A stretch of DNA of 64,000 nucleotides, taken from the NCBI RefSeq assembly GCF_014640555.1, contig NZ_BMHE01000005.1, positions 124,001 to 188,000 of the forward strand, in the 5' to 3' direction. The DNA comes from Paenibacillus marchantiophytorum (GTDB lineage: Bacteria > Bacillota > Bacilli > Paenibacillales > NBRC-103111). Shown piece by piece: positions 17,167 to 27,632 of this stretch. Under the pieces are notes generated by a model. That model was not told where the DNA came from, made no database searches, and saw only the letters and a program-made list of their open reading frames with translations. The position numbers and the translations under genes are program-made. How positions within the stretch are numbered: position 1 is the stretch's first letter; each line of letters begins with the position of its first letter.

Positions 17167-17816
17167 TACGTTGTCTCACAGCCTTCCCGAATTTTCATTA
17201 ATAATCTAGCCGGCGTCCCAACTGCCGTCATATGTGAGGGAATATCGCTAATCACGGTGGCACCAGCTCCTATGACCGCCCAATCGCCTATGTTCTTTCC
17301 CGGGATGATGGTTGCTCCTGCGCCTATCATGGCGCCTTCTTCAGCGCGGACAGCCCCCGTCAGCAGCGATTTCGGAGCGGCATGCACATAGTCTCCCATC
17401 CGTGCATCGTGCTCGATAATTGCACCGGAATTAATAATGGCGTGGTCGCCAATGACAGCATCCGCATTGATAATCGTATGGGCCATAACAACCGTGCCGT
17501 GGCCAATCGTTGCACTTTTGCTAATAATGGCTGTCTCATGGATTAGTGATATGTAGCTTTCTCGTGGAAAGCCCAGCTTGTTTACGATCGACTTGCGAAT
17601 GGCATTATTCCCGATAGCAATAACAAATTTTAATTCCTTCATTCGGTCTATCAGAAAGTGCGCAGAGGAAATTGGACCTGTGTAGACGTCATCAACTAGT
17701 TGTAAATGATTGTAACGATCATCCAATAAGCCAATGATCCTATCCTTACCCCTGGAATGAATGAGTTCCTTCACCACTTTGCCATGACCGCCTTCACCGA
17801 TAACAACAATATCCAT
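17166..17816 (-). CDS. epsM: EpsM-like sugar O/N-acetyltransferase
   Basis: A 216-residue NeuD/PglD-type enzyme. Residues 1-80 form a Rossmann-like sugar-nucleotide domain (VVIGEGGHGKVVKELI). Residues about 90-200 are left-handed beta-helix hexapeptide repeats (INADAVIGDHAIINSGAII), with His at EHDARMGDYVH as the likely general base. It should acetylate the amino sugar made by EpsN using acetyl-CoA. It lies directly between epsL and epsN with 16-base and 1-base junctions. Confidence 0.92.
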   Translation of the reverse strand: MDIVVIGEGGHGKVVKELIHSRGKDRIIGLLDDRYNHLQLVDDVYTGPISSAHFLIDRMKELKFVIAIGNNAIRKSIVNKLGFPRESYISLIHETAIISKSATIGHGTVVMAHTIINADAVIGDHAIINSGAIIEHDARMGDYVHAAPKSLLTGAVRAEEGAMIGAGATIIPGKNIGDWAVIGAGATVISDIPSHMTAVGTPARLLMKIREGCETT

Positions 17817-17832
17817 GCTGCCTCACCTCTTA

Positions 17833-18429
17833 TCAGGAAAGATTGGATCCGGAGAATTTCTCCATCGTGACATGATTGCCATGACTAATACCGTCAGATC
17901 TAAGCACTTTCATAACGGTTAAAGCAAGGATTTTCAAGTCAAGCAGAAGGCTCTGTTTCTCCACATACCAAACGTCCAGCTTAAATTTATCTTCCCACGA
18001 AATCTGATTCCTGCCATTTACCTGGGCCCAACCCGTGATCCCCGGTCTAACCAAATGACGTTTCGCCTGCTCCTCCGTGTAAAGCGGTAGATAGTCCATT
18101 AACAATGGCCTTGGTCCTACCAGGCTCAAATCACCTTGGATGACATTAACTAATTGCAATAACTCATCTAAACTATACTTGCGCAACAATTTACCAAAGG
18201 GCGTTAGACGTATCGAATCTGGCAATAACACGCCTTCACTATCTCTTTCATCCGTCATAGTTCGAAACTTATAGAGATTAATCGGTTTCTCATGGAGTCC
18301 TGGCCTCATCTGTTTGAAGATGACAGGTGAACCCAGTTTATATCTCACCAGAACAGCGACGATGCCGATAATCGGCAGAAATAGGATGAAGAGCGGAACG
18401 GCAATCAACAAATCGAATAAGCGTTTCAT
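17833..18429 (-). CDS. epsL: EpsL-like initiating phosphoglycosyl transferase
   Basis: A 198-residue monotopic phosphoglycosyl transferase (bacterial sugar transferase family). Residues 7-30 form the re-entrant membrane helix ([19 protein letters not shown]). Family motifs follow: [30 protein letters not shown] and [14 protein letters not shown]. It moves a sugar phosphate from UDP-sugar to undecaprenyl phosphate at the inner face of the membrane, the first step of polymer assembly. With EpsC/N/M the donor is probably UDP-diacetylbacillosamine. Confidence 0.94.
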   Translation of the reverse strand: MKRLFDLLIAVPLFILFLPIIGIVAVLVRYKLGSPVIFKQMRPGLHEKPINLYKFRTMTDERDSEGVLLPDSIRLTPFGKLLRKYSLDELLQLVNVIQGDLSLVGPRPLLMDYLPLYTEEQAKRHLVRPGITGWAQVNGRNQISWEDKFKLDVWYVEKQSLLLDLKILALTVMKVLRSDGISHGNHVTMEKFSGSNLS

Positions 18430-18450
18430 CAGCTATCTACTCCTAAGGTC

Positions 18451-19416
18451 TCATCTAAATATTTTGGATCGAATGCGGTCCAGCTTCCAGGCAAAATAAT
18501 TCCTTTTCCGGGTCTTCTGGCCGTCCACGGCAACCAACCACCGGTTATTGCTGATCATGAGCTGATCAATGTGGTGCATGCCATCTTTGCGCCAATCGCT
18601 CTCCTTATTCGTGCCATGCAGGATGAGCGATACTTCTTCATCGTCATATTCAAATTCGGATAGTTTATTTATTTTGAACAGCCTCACTGAACTTCCATAA
18701 TATTGGGAGCCGTCTTGTGTATAACGATAGAGCTGATTTCCACAAGCGATAAGGCGTCCCCCAGGTCTTGTAATTCGTTTATCATTCGTAATCATCGGGC
18801 TTTGAGTGTGCTGCATCCATGGCCCCTGCAAGTGATCCGAATGAAATAAGTGAAGATTGCCTCCTTCTGAACCCGCGAAAATCCACCATTTTTCCTCATA
18901 TTTTACGATTGAGGGGTCCAAGTAGCGGCCTGGGAATAGCTCGCAATCGATCTCCCATTCTGTAGGAAATTTCTTAGCTTTGTACAATAAAACACGATCT
19001 GCCCCTGTCGTTTCCGGCAGCATATAGATCTCTTCTCCGATGACAAATACTTGCGGATACGATAAATGATATTTCTCGCGCAGCACGATCTGCTGGTACT
19101 CCCATTTATCTCCGTCCTCGCTTATCGCTACGCCGATTTCTCCCCGTGCTGACCCTTTATTAAATACTTCAAAGAATAAATAGTACTTCAAATTATGCTG
19201 GATGATGAAAGGGTCTGCGACAAATTCAGCTTGCACATCACGAACATCGGAAGCTTGCAAAGAGGGTCTATCCATATTCGCTTTAATGTTGCACTGGGAA
19301 ATCATGTCTTCAGACGGGAACACCTTGATGGACCAAATCTGATCTTCCATTCCCTTCTGAATCAGAGAAAGCAGATTGTACATTTTGCTTAGAGATCTCC
19401 TGTTTAAGGCTGACAA
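18451..19416 (-). CDS. Five-bladed beta-propeller protein (GINT1-N / GH43-like) in eps operon
   Basis: A 321-residue protein without signal peptide. It has repeated blade patterns such as EFVADPFIIQHNLKYYLFFE, GEIGVAISEDGDKW and YLDPSIVKYEEKWWIFAGSE, close to the N-terminal propeller of plant-type glucosamine inositolphosphorylceramide transferases and to GH43-like folds. Such propellers bind or transfer sugars, but the reaction here is unknown. There is no equivalent in the B. subtilis eps operon. The start is TTG at 19416, with GGGGG 7 bases upstream, 1 base after the stop of a 48-residue gene; an ATG at 19383 with AGGAGA is the alternative. Confidence 0.75.
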   Translation of the reverse strand: MSALNRRSLSKMYNLLSLIQKGMEDQIWSIKVFPSEDMISQCNIKANMDRPSLQASDVRDVQAEFVADPFIIQHNLKYYLFFEVFNKGSARGEIGVAISEDGDKWEYQQIVLREKYHLSYPQVFVIGEEIYMLPETTGADRVLLYKAKKFPTEWEIDCELFPGRYLDPSIVKYEEKWWIFAGSEGGNLHLFHSDHLQGPWMQHTQSPMITNDKRITRPGGRLIACGNQLYRYTQDGSQYYGSSVRLFKINKLSEFEYDDEEVSLILHGTNKESDWRKDGMHHIDQLMISNNRWLVAVDGQKTRKRNYFAWKLDRIRSKIFR

Positions 19417-19417
19417 T

Positions 19418-19564
19418 CTATGTCCCCCTCAAGACGGAAATGATTTGCTTTTTGATTTCTTCAATCAAATCTTTGGCTTGAAGATGTTCGGAATCCTTGC
19501 CCAAACGGTAGACATCCATAACAATTTCTTTCATTTGTTGATTCGTCAACGCCGAAATATCCAT
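19418..19564 (-). CDS. 48-residue small protein between galE and propeller gene
   Basis: A short frame beginning MDISALTNQQMKEIVMDV and ending SVLRGT. It is predicted helical and acidic/basic mixed, with no membrane segment or cysteine. GAGG lies 8 bases before its ATG. Its stop codon is next to the TTG start of the propeller gene, so the two are likely coupled. It fills the only larger gap in the eps operon. Function unknown; the ribosome site, tight packing and uninterrupted frame are the support. Confidence 0.6.
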   Translation of the reverse strand: MDISALTNQQMKEIVMDVYRLGKDSEHLQAKDLIEEIKKQIISVLRGT

Positions 19565-19588
19565 GAATACAACCTCATTCTGAATTAG

Positions 19589-20623
19589 TTAAACTTGATA
19601 TTGATAAACGTCTTTCTGATAACCATAAGGGTTGCTCGCTTGCCAGCGCCAAGCATCTTGACACATATCCTCGATCCCTTTCTGAGCGACCCATCCGAGC
19701 TCCCTTTCTGCCTTGGAAGGGTCCGAGTAGCATATCCCGATATCACCCGTTCTTCGATTCGTAAAAGTATGAGGAATGGATATGCCGGTTACTTTCTCGA
19801 ATGCAGTGATGATCTCTTTCACACTGTAACCGCGCCCAGTCCCTAGGTTATAGGCTTCTATGCCTGATCCTGCCATCACCTTCTCAAGAGCATTCAGATG
19901 CCCTCGCGCCAAATCCACGACATGGATGTAGTCTCTAACACCCGTGCCATCTGGCGTTGCGTAGTCGTTTCCGTAAATCTGCAGCTCTTTCAATCGACCT
20001 ACCGCTACTTGTGTAATAAATGGCATCAGGTTGTTCGGCTTGCCGTTCGGATCTTCGCCAAGATATCCGCTGCTATGAGCTCCGACTGGATTGAAATAGC
20101 GCAGCAGCGCAATACTCCATTCCGTATCGGATGCATGCAGATCCGTCATCATTTCTTCAATCATCAATTTCGTTCGTCCATATGCATTCGTTGCCCCAAG
20201 TGGCGCATCCTCAGCAATCGGCACGCTTTCGGTCGTTCCGTATACGGTCGCTGATGAACTGAAGACAATCCGTTTCACCCTATGCTCTTGCATGAGCTGA
20301 AGGAGTACGAGGGTACCCGTCATATTGGTGTGGTAATAACTTAAAGGCTGTTTCACCGATTCCCCTACTGACTTTAAACCTGCAAGATGAATGACAGCAT
20401 CAATCTGATTTTGTTCGAAAATCGTTTCCATTCCTTGTCGGTCTAAGAGATCGGTGTGATAAAACGGGAATTCTTGGCCTGTTAATGCCTTCATACGTCT
20501 GATGGCTTCCAAGCTGCTGTTCACAAGATTGTCGACAACCACGATGTCGTAGCCGGCACTCAACAGCTCCAAACACGTGTGACTTCCTATATAGCCAGCA
20601 CCGCCAGTTACAAGGATTGACAT
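19589..20623 (-). CDS. galE: UDP-glucose 4-epimerase
   Basis: A 344-residue short-chain dehydrogenase-type epimerase that interconverts UDP-glucose and UDP-galactose (possibly the N-acetyl forms). Visible are the NAD site VTGGAGYIGSHT, the catalytic SSSATVYG serine region, YGRTK with Tyr and Lys, and RYFNPVGAH. I place the start at the ATG of MSILVTGG, with GGAGG 9 bases upstream; the longer frame adds five residues. It supplies galactose donors to the eps glycosyltransferases. Confidence 0.95.
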   Translation of the reverse strand: MSILVTGGAGYIGSHTCLELLSAGYDIVVVDNLVNSSLEAIRRMKALTGQEFPFYHTDLLDRQGMETIFEQNQIDAVIHLAGLKSVGESVKQPLSYYHTNMTGTLVLLQLMQEHRVKRIVFSSSATVYGTTESVPIAEDAPLGATNAYGRTKLMIEEMMTDLHASDTEWSIALLRYFNPVGAHSSGYLGEDPNGKPNNLMPFITQVAVGRLKELQIYGNDYATPDGTGVRDYIHVVDLARGHLNALEKVMAGSGIEAYNLGTGRGYSVKEIITAFEKVTGISIPHTFTNRRTGDIGICYSDPSKAERELGWVAQKGIEDMCQDAWRWQASNPYGYQKDVYQYQV

Positions 20624-20642
20624 TCTTTCTTCCTCCATTCCA

Positions 20643-21719
20643 TTACCATAATTTCAAATAATCACTTCTATAAATAATATTTAACGTAATCACGTTCTCG
20701 TAGTAGAAATAAACGGCATAGAAACCTAGAATTGCGTAGTAAATCAGCTTCTGCTGTCTTTTTACAAATAAACTTATGACCCATGAAATCAAGAGAACGT
20801 TGTATAGGCCGAAGTAGATTGTGAATCTGGCAAATATCCAGTTCTGTGTGGCAACAGCCATAATCACAAAATTCAGCAATGACATGTTGACTATGTAATC
20901 ACTTTGCGGGAACATCTCTCTCAACTTGTGTCTGCCCAGATAAGCAAAAATTAGTGGGACGGCCCCAACTGCTACGCGAATGACGCTAGCTCCGCCTTCC
21001 TGGAAATTCTTGTATTCGCTGTAATGGGAATCTGCAATGGCTGAGAAGATCAGATCCGACAAAACGTTATATCCCAAAATCAGCACGATCGCCAGAACGA
21101 AAAGAACAAATGTCGAGGATGTCCAAGCCTTCCTTCTCACCACAAAATAGATCGGAATGAGAATTAAAGCACTCTCGTGAAAGGTTGAAGCAAAAGCGAC
21201 AACGAGAAAATATTTCTGCCAGTTTCCCGCAAATAAGTATTTCGTAGCGGCAAATACAATGGCGGATGCCAAGAACTGGCGCACCCCGTTCATGGATACA
21301 ATGTACAGACCAGAAGTGATGTAAACATAAATGCTAACTTCGAATAGTTTGGAATACTTGTATAACACATAGACGATCAGTACATTCGTTACTAAGGCCG
21401 TTAGAAATATTAACAATTGCGGATTATCCGTATAGGCTTTCAATATCATTTGCAAAACGCCAAAACCGATATCCTTCTCAGCTTTCACTTGATTCCAGGT
21501 AAAAGCATTGAGCTTGTAGGCATACATGTAAAAGAACGTATCCCCAATGTTGTTGCGCAATCCAGCTATAAGTACGAAGGTTGCCATCACAATGGCGGCT
21601 AACCATTTATTAGGCTTCATCACAGAGAGGCCAGAGCCGATCGTCACTGGTTTGGCCAGTTGGCGGGAAAGGAAGGAGGCGATGTAGACGACAATCAGAT
21701 TAACCCATATGATAGCCAT
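20643..21719 (-). CDS. epsG: EpsG-like membrane protein, probable polymerase
   Basis: A 358-residue integral membrane protein with about ten hydrophobic helices. It carries the EpsG family pattern near the N terminus (GLRNNIGDTFFYMYAY) and FGVLQMILKAYTDNP. EpsG of B. subtilis is thought to polymerise repeat units at the outer membrane face. It lies between galE and a GT2 gene. No flippase gene lies inside this operon; one is found at 31776. Confidence 0.9.
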   Translation of the reverse strand: MAIIWVNLIVVYIASFLSRQLAKPVTIGSGLSVMKPNKWLAAIVMATFVLIAGLRNNIGDTFFYMYAYKLNAFTWNQVKAEKDIGFGVLQMILKAYTDNPQLLIFLTALVTNVLIVYVLYKYSKLFEVSIYVYITSGLYIVSMNGVRQFLASAIVFAATKYLFAGNWQKYFLVVAFASTFHESALILIPIYFVVRRKAWTSSTFVLFVLAIVLILGYNVLSDLIFSAIADSHYSEYKNFQEGGASVIRVAVGAVPLIFAYLGRHKLREMFPQSDYIVNMSLLNFVIMAVATQNWIFARFTIYFGLYNVLLISWVISLFVKRQQKLIYYAILGFYAVYFYYENVITLNIIYRSDYLKLW

Positions 21720-21740
21720 TCAGATGTTCCTTTCGGATGT

Positions 21741-22625
21741 TTAAGAGATTCTTGTCTTTCTAATCATGTACCAATAGAGGAAAATGCCTGGCGGAATCGC
21801 TAGAACGGTCAGCCATTTGGCCGGCGTTTCCTTCATGAAGCTGCGATTCTTCGACGTTAAGCTGCTGGACACATAATGAATTGATTGCCGGAATTTAAAC
21901 AACAAGCTTGCAAAAGGGAGTTTCATCAGCTCTTTACGGTAAAAAGCAAACCCTCTTGGGTTCTTGCGATACTGCTTGAGCATGTTCATGGAGGAGCCGT
22001 CTGGCAAATACTCCACATGGCAGAGCACATGATTCATCAGCAGCAATTCATATTGCTGATCCAACATATAGTACTTATAGGCCAAGCCTACATATTTCTC
22101 ATTTTCAAAAATGGGGTAGGGATAATCCCGCGTCAGTTCCGTCCGATAGACGAGTTTCTTATCTCCAGTAACACCATATTTGCTGTACAATTCGAACAGC
22201 GTTGAAGTCTTGCGATCTTCCGGCAGCTTCGTGCCAATCAATCGACCGTCTGTGTAGGCATCCAGCCCGATGATTCCGCTCACCTTCTCGCTTCCATGTT
22301 GTGCCCAGAACGCAAGAATGTTGGCCACAGCCTCATCCGGCATATAGTCGTCGGAATCAATGCATACATTCAACTCCGTATTAATTAGCTGATACGCCGT
22401 ATTATGAGCTCCGTGCATCCCTTGATTTTCTTGCTGATGATAACGAATTTGGATCTCCTTCTCGGCTATCCAACCTGCCACCAACTCGCGCGTATCATCC
22501 GCTGATCCGTCATCAATAATGAGCCATATGAAATCCTTGGACGTCTGTCGTTTCAAACTCTCGTAACATTGCCCCAGACAATAGGCTCTATTGTACGTCG
22601 GCGTAAACACTGTCAACCGCTTCAC
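21741..22625 (-). CDS. Family 2 glycosyltransferase
   Basis: A 294-residue GT-A glycosyltransferase. The nucleotide-sugar motif is seen as TVFTPTYNRAYCLGQCYESL, then IIDDGSADDTRELV, with the metal-binding DSDDY near residue 95. Residues 270-290 are a hydrophobic C-terminal segment (WLTVLAIPPGIFLYWYMI) that may anchor it to the membrane. It resembles EpsE/EpsH-type enzymes; which sugar it adds is unknown. Confidence 0.9.
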   Translation of the reverse strand: MKRLTVFTPTYNRAYCLGQCYESLKRQTSKDFIWLIIDDGSADDTRELVAGWIAEKEIQIRYHQQENQGMHGAHNTAYQLINTELNVCIDSDDYMPDEAVANILAFWAQHGSEKVSGIIGLDAYTDGRLIGTKLPEDRKTSTLFELYSKYGVTGDKKLVYRTELTRDYPYPIFENEKYVGLAYKYYMLDQQYELLLMNHVLCHVEYLPDGSSMNMLKQYRKNPRGFAFYRKELMKLPFASLLFKFRQSIHYVSSSLTSKNRSFMKETPAKWLTVLAIPPGIFLYWYMIRKTRIS

Positions 22626-22629
22626 ATCA

Positions 22630-23739
22630 TCACCCCGATATGCCTAAATAAAAACCTTCGGTCCACGCTGCTGTACTCTTAATATCGTATCCCTTGCTGG
22701 ATAAGGAGGAAGCGGGTATCTGGCGGGGAAATGTTCCCGCAATGAGCTGCTTCATTCGGTCTACCCACTCCTTTTTGTCCCCCAGCGACAAGCGTTCTAC
22801 CAAATGAATGTCCATATCCACTTCTTGCGTAATTCGATCCGATATCAGGCAAGGAAGCCCTGCGCCTTGCGCCTCAATGAGCGTCACCGGAAGCCCTTCG
22901 TGCAAGGAAGGGAAAGCAAACATATCGAAGGCTTGCAGCAGCCGCGTAATATCCGTTCGTACGCCTAGAAATTTAACCTTGTCTTGCAAATTTAATGCTT
23001 TAACTCGCTTCTCCACAAGCGCTCTTAGCGGTCCGTCACCTGCTAAAACCAATAGCGTTTCCGGCTTCTCACGATTTAATTGGGCAAAAATATCGATCAG
23101 AAAAGCATGATTCTTCTGCTGGGCGAATCTTCCGACATGACCAACGACATAGGCATCTGCTGGCAGTTTCAGTTCTCGTCTGACCTGATCTCTCACCAGA
23201 GGCGAGAAAGCAAATTTATCACTTTCTATGCCATTCTTGAGAATGAGCGCTTTCTTCTCTTGATTGGTAAATAACCATTGGGCTGCTTTCCGTGAGCAGG
23301 CTACAAAATGGGTCGCGCAGGATCTGATGAATGTTCCCGCGAACCATTTGTAAGCCTTGGCTGCGATTCCGCCCTCACTGCTCGTATTGTGACTGTGTGC
23401 AATCCGAATCGGTGTTCCGGCTTTCTTCGCTGCGCGCAGCACGAATCCACTCATTTTATCCATATGGGCATGAACGATCTTATAGTTGGGATGGGCAGCG
23501 AAGAAGTCATCCAACGCTTGAATATATCCCTTATGACCAATATCCGAAACATAGGGAATGCGGTGGATCGTCCCTCCCATCTCCTGAATCTCCGCATCGA
23601 AGGCGCCTGTTTTGCAGGTTAGGAAATCAAACTGAACCTTCGTACGGTCCACATTCCGATACAAATTCATCAGGAGGGTCTCGGCTCCTCCGCGGTTCAT
23701 ATTCACCACTACGTGTAGAATTCTTATTGGATTGCCCAC
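22630..23739 (-). CDS. epsF: EpsF-like family 4 glycosyltransferase
   Basis: A 369-residue GT-B glycosyltransferase. The N-terminal part (RILHVVVNMNRGGAETLLMN, then QFDFLTC) is close to EpsF. The donor domain has FAQQKNHAFLIDIF and the E-x7-E region PSLHEGLPVTLIEAQGAGLP. It adds one sugar of the repeat unit on the cytoplasmic face. It overlaps the end of epsD by 16 bases. Confidence 0.92.
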   Translation of the reverse strand: MGNPIRILHVVVNMNRGGAETLLMNLYRNVDRTKVQFDFLTCKTGAFDAEIQEMGGTIHRIPYVSDIGHKGYIQALDDFFAAHPNYKIVHAHMDKMSGFVLRAAKKAGTPIRIAHSHNTSSEGGIAAKAYKWFAGTFIRSCATHFVACSRKAAQWLFTNQEKKALILKNGIESDKFAFSPLVRDQVRRELKLPADAYVVGHVGRFAQQKNHAFLIDIFAQLNREKPETLLVLAGDGPLRALVEKRVKALNLQDKVKFLGVRTDITRLLQAFDMFAFPSLHEGLPVTLIEAQGAGLPCLISDRITQEVDMDIHLVERLSLGDKKEWVDRMKQLIAGTFPRQIPASSLSSKGYDIKSTAAWTEGFYLGISG

Positions 23740-24884
23740 ATGACATCCACCTTTTCGTCCATGAATAGAGCGTATATCCTGCTCTTCTCTGCCAAAATCT
23801 GCTGGATTGCGTACCGCTGTTCCACTAATTCGCGGCCTTGCAAGCCCATATGAACCCTTAACTCCTTGTTATGCACAAGCAGCTTCATCTTCTCTGCCAA
23901 CGCCTCATGATCGTTAGGCGTTACCAGATAACCATTCTGCTCTTCGTGAACCAGCTCATGATGACCCCGATTCCTACTGGCAATAATCGGAAGTCCACAG
24001 GCCATAGCTTCCATTATATTCACGGGCAGCCCCTCACGGAGGCTTGAGGCTACCGCAATATCACACATCGGCAATAACTGATCGATGTCATTGCGATATC
24101 CCAGAAACGAGACGTTCCCAGCAACATCCAGCTGATCAGCGAGTTCCTGGCATTGTTCTTTCAATGCGCCTTCTCCAGCAAGCAAAAGTTTGACGCTGGG
24201 AGCATCAGCTTTGATGAGGGAGAGAGCTCGTATTAGCATCTGTTGATTCTTATTCGAGTTGAATTCAGCCGCATAGAAGAGCAGAATATCCTCTGGCTGA
24301 AATCCATAAGACTGTTTCATTTCCCGTTTATCCGCCTCACCCACAGGTTTGAAACGTTCTGTATCAACACCCACGCCACGTACATACTCTACGTGCTGAG
24401 CGCGGAATTTCCGGGAAACAGCCAATCGGTAATCTTCCTCATTAATGGTAATCAAGCAATCCGTGAAATAAGAAAGAATTTTCTCCAATGGATAATAAAC
24501 CAACCAACTCGCCAGAGAGGAGCCTTGGCAAAAGTGAAAACCATGAGCCGTATAGATGACCCTTGTCCCCTTCTTCCTGGCTGCCCGTGCTGCCAATCGG
24601 GCTAATACGCCACCCATCGGCGTGTGGCAATGAATGATGTCGAATTCTTGCTCCTTGATCATTGATTTAAGCTGGGCATACGCCTTCAAGTTCATTAGCT
24701 TGAAAGGTGATCGCTGTATCGGAAGATTATACTTCTTATCTACATAAGGAAGCTCCATACCTCCTTTAGCAGCAACATGGACTTCCCAGCCCTGCTCCTG
24801 AAACCATTTCATATAGGGAATATGAAAGGCTTTGAAGTGATAATCAACCGTCGCACAAAACAGTACTTTCTTCGGCATCTGCAT
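23724..24884 (-). CDS. epsD: EpsD-like family 4 glycosyltransferase
   Basis: A 386-residue GT-B glycosyltransferase. The N-terminal segment KVLFCATVDYHFKAFHIPYM and HCHTPMGGVLARLAAR match EpsD, and the donor site is seen in SLREGLPVNIMEAMACGLPI. It is predicted to extend the lipid-linked sugar after EpsL. It follows galU by three bases and overlaps epsF, so the three are co-translated. Confidence 0.92.
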   Translation of the reverse strand: MQMPKKVLFCATVDYHFKAFHIPYMKWFQEQGWEVHVAAKGGMELPYVDKKYNLPIQRSPFKLMNLKAYAQLKSMIKEQEFDIIHCHTPMGGVLARLAARAARKKGTRVIYTAHGFHFCQGSSLASWLVYYPLEKILSYFTDCLITINEEDYRLAVSRKFRAQHVEYVRGVGVDTERFKPVGEADKREMKQSYGFQPEDILLFYAAEFNSNKNQQMLIRALSLIKADAPSVKLLLAGEGALKEQCQELADQLDVAGNVSFLGYRNDIDQLLPMCDIAVASSLREGLPVNIMEAMACGLPIIASRNRGHHELVHEEQNGYLVTPNDHEALAEKMKLLVHNKELRVHMGLQGRELVEQRYAIQQILAEKSRIYALFMDEKVDVMWAIQ

Positions 24885-24887
24885 CCC

Positions 24888-25763
24888 CTACTTAATTAAT
24901 TCCTTCTCTACAATAGAGGCAAGGTATTTGAGCAGATCATATTTCAGATCTTCCCGCTGCAGCGCATAATCAATGGAAGTTTGGATAAAACCTAACTTCT
25001 CCCCCACATCGAATCGCTGGCCTTCAAATTCATACGCATAGACAGATTCAAGCCGATTCAACTCCGCAATCGCATCTGTCAGTTGGATCTCACCGCCGGA
25101 ACCCGGCCCTTGATTGCTTAAAATATCGAAAATTCTTGGTGTTAGAATATACCGGCCCATGATCGCCAGATTCGAAGGAGCTTCCTCCCGTTTCGGCTTC
25201 TCCACTAAGTGGTTGACGCTGAACAACCGCTTATTTATTTCTTGTCCGTCCACAATGCCATAACGCGACACTTCTTGAAGCGGCACATGCTGCACGCCAA
25301 TGATGGAAGCTTCGAGCTTCTCGTATTGCAGCATCATTTGCTCCAGGCAAGGTTGTTGTGCCCGAACAATGTCGTCACCCAGGAGCACTGCGAAGGGTTC
25401 GTTGCCGATAAACTTGCGCGCGCACCATATGGCATGTCCAAGACCTCTCGGCTCCTTCTGACGGATATAATGAATCTCTACGCGGGAAGACTTCTGAACT
25501 TCCGTTAGCAATTCGAATTTCTGTTTCTCAAACAAATTCTGCTCTAGCTCAAAGCAATTATCGAAGTGATCCTCAATGGCTCTCTTCCCTTTGCCAGTTA
25601 CGATAAGAATATCTTCGATGCCAGACTCGATGGCTTCTTCAACAATGAATTGAATCGTAGGCTTGTCGACAATAGGCAGCATTTCTTTGGGCATTGCCTT
25701 GGTCGCTGGCAAGAAACGTGTCCCCAGACCCGCTGCGGGAATAATCGCTTTTCTTACTTTCAT
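24888..25763 (-). CDS. galU: UTP-glucose-1-phosphate uridylyltransferase
   Basis: A 291-residue nucleotidyltransferase making UDP-glucose from UTP and glucose 1-phosphate. Motifs are [18 protein letters not shown] near the start, then [16 protein letters not shown] and [20 protein letters not shown]. The ATG at 25763 has AAAGGAG 7 bases upstream; the longer frame adds seven residues. With GalE it supplies donor sugars. It is not part of the B. subtilis eps operon, where galU homologues lie elsewhere. Confidence 0.95.
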   Translation of the reverse strand: MKVRKAIIPAAGLGTRFLPATKAMPKEMLPIVDKPTIQFIVEEAIESGIEDILIVTGKGKRAIEDHFDNCFELEQNLFEKQKFELLTEVQKSSRVEIHYIRQKEPRGLGHAIWCARKFIGNEPFAVLLGDDIVRAQQPCLEQMMLQYEKLEASIIGVQHVPLQEVSRYGIVDGQEINKRLFSVNHLVEKPKREEAPSNLAIMGRYILTPRIFDILSNQGPGSGGEIQLTDAIAELNRLESVYAYEFEGQRFDVGEKLGFIQTSIDYALQREDLKYDLLKYLASIVEKELIK

Positions 25764-25776
25764 GTCGTTGCTCCTT

Positions 25777-27555
25777 TTAGCCAATCGAGACTAGTTTTTT
25801 CGGAATCGGAATGACCTTGCTATTGGCTAAATCCAGCAACTGTGTTCGCAAGCTTTCTTTATCCAATGTGGTATAGATGGAAATAATTTCTTTGATCTCT
25901 TCCATGTAGAGATTTGCTGTTTTGCCAATATAAATTTTCGGAAACACTTGCTTTCCATCCACTTCATCAGCTTTCAACAACTCTTCATACAGCTTTTCTC
26001 CCGGCCGCATACCCGTAAATTCGATACCTATATCCTCTAAGGAATTCCCAGATAGCTTGATTAAGTTCTTAGCCAGATCAACAATCTTCACCGGCTCTCC
26101 CATGTCCAGCACGAAAATTTCTCCCCCTCTTGCTAGCGCGCCAGCTTGTATAACGAGGCGGGAAGCTTCAGGAATCGTCATAAAGTAACGAATCATATCA
26201 GGATGCGTCACGGAAACAGGACCGCCCTTGACAATTTGCTGCTTGAACCGAGGTATCACGCTGCCGCGACTGCCCAGTACATTGCCGAAACGCACAGCCA
26301 CGAACTTCGTCTTGCTCGTTTTATCCATGTCTTGGATAATCATTTCTGCCATTCTTTTCGTAGCGCCCATCACACTTGTCGGATTGACCGCCTTATCCGT
26401 CGATATCATGACGAATGTATCTACCTCATACTGGCTTGCAGCCATCGCCACGTTCATTGTGCCTATAACATTGTTCTTAAAAGCCTCTTCCGGATTGCGC
26501 TCCATCAGCGGCACATGCTTATGGGCAGCGGCATGATAGACGACACTCGGCCGATATTTATTCATAATCGACATCATTTTCTTAACATCCTGCACATCCG
26601 CGATTTCTGTCATAAATTCGATTTCTGTCCGTCCGTATGTATCCTTTAATTCCATTTCAATGCTATAAATACTATTCTCACCGTGGCCTAGAAGAATCAA
26701 CTTCTGAGGATTAAACTTCGTCACCTGCCGACAAATTTCAGAACCAATCGACCCGCCTGCCCCGGTCACCAGCACCACGCGATTGGCGATATACTCCGAG
26801 ATGCTCTCGATATCCAGCTCAATCGGTTGACGTCCGAGCAAATCCTCCACCTGTACGTCCATGAAGTGATTGACAGAAAGCTTGCCTGATACAAGATCCT
26901 CCAGCATCGGAAGCGTTTGTGTTCTCGCTTTGGTCTTCGTACACTCTTGGAAAATGGTGTTTAATTCCTTTTTGCTCAGAGAGGGAATCGCGATAATAAT
27001 GTGATCGATATTCAGGTCTTTTACCGTTTGCTCGATCATCTCGATCCCACCCTTAACAGGAATGCCTAGAATGTCGAGGCTATGTATATTCACATTGTCA
27101 TCAATAAAAGCAACAGGTAAGAGTTCAGCATCAATGCTCTTAATTAATTGTCTGACCACCATCGTCCCTGCCGAACCTGCACCAACAATCAACGTTCTTT
27201 TCTTATTCACAGATTTATTAATGTAGGTACTCAGAATAAGTCTCCAACCGAAACGCGACCCGCCGATCAGCAGCGAATGCAGCATCCAGGTCACTGCCAG
27301 CAGCCGAAAGTAAATGTCGTGAACAATGATTTGCTGCACGAAAGCGACCGTTATGATTGAAAACGTGATCGCTTTGAAAATAATCAACAGCTCCGTTATA
27401 CTGGCATGTTCCCATGCCTTTTTATAGAGCTTATAGATCAATGAGAAGAAATGATGACTTAGCAGCAGCGTAATTGAGCTTACAACCAGCGGAAGCGACA
27501 CTAAGTGGAAATCAGCGCTTAACAAAAAGTGACTAACAAAAATTGAAGTTAACAC
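25777..27555 (-). CDS. epsC: EpsC-like UDP-sugar 4,6-dehydratase (membrane)
   Basis: At least 592 residues. N-terminal membrane helices (about 1-120), a Rossmann-like domain ([16 protein letters not shown]), then the dehydratase domain with [16 protein letters not shown] and [20 protein letters not shown]. The Thr-Asp-Lys set with Met in the usual Tyr position is the pattern of PglF-type C6 dehydratases. It should make the UDP-4-keto sugar used by EpsN. The frame stays open upstream of this GTG to about 27606, where SYRQRLSLLIAIDS continues the membrane part and GGAAAGGGTGG lies before ATT ATT CTG; the true start may be one of those rare codons. It is the first eps gene. Confidence 0.9.
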   Translation of the reverse strand: MLTSIFVSHFLLSADFHLVSLPLVVSSITLLLSHHFFSLIYKLYKKAWEHASITELLIIFKAITFSIITVAFVQQIIVHDIYFRLLAVTWMLHSLLIGGSRFGWRLILSTYINKSVNKKRTLIVGAGSAGTMVVRQLIKSIDAELLPVAFIDDNVNIHSLDILGIPVKGGIEMIEQTVKDLNIDHIIIAIPSLSKKELNTIFQECTKTKARTQTLPMLEDLVSGKLSVNHFMDVQVEDLLGRQPIELDIESISEYIANRVVLVTGAGGSIGSEICRQVTKFNPQKLILLGHGENSIYSIEMELKDTYGRTEIEFMTEIADVQDVKKMMSIMNKYRPSVVYHAAAHKHVPLMERNPEEAFKNNVIGTMNVAMAASQYEVDTFVMISTDKAVNPTSVMGATKRMAEMIIQDMDKTSKTKFVAVRFGNVLGSRGSVIPRFKQQIVKGGPVSVTHPDMIRYFMTIPEASRLVIQAGALARGGEIFVLDMGEPVKIVDLAKNLIKLSGNSLEDIGIEFTGMRPGEKLYEELLKADEVDGKQVFPKIYIGKTANLYMEEIKEIISIYTTLDKESLRTQLLDLANSKVIPIPKKLVSIG

Positions 27556-27632
27556 GATAACGGAGTCTATGGCGATGAGCAGCGATAACCGTTGACGATA
27601 TGACAGAATAATCCACCCTTTCCGTAAAATAA

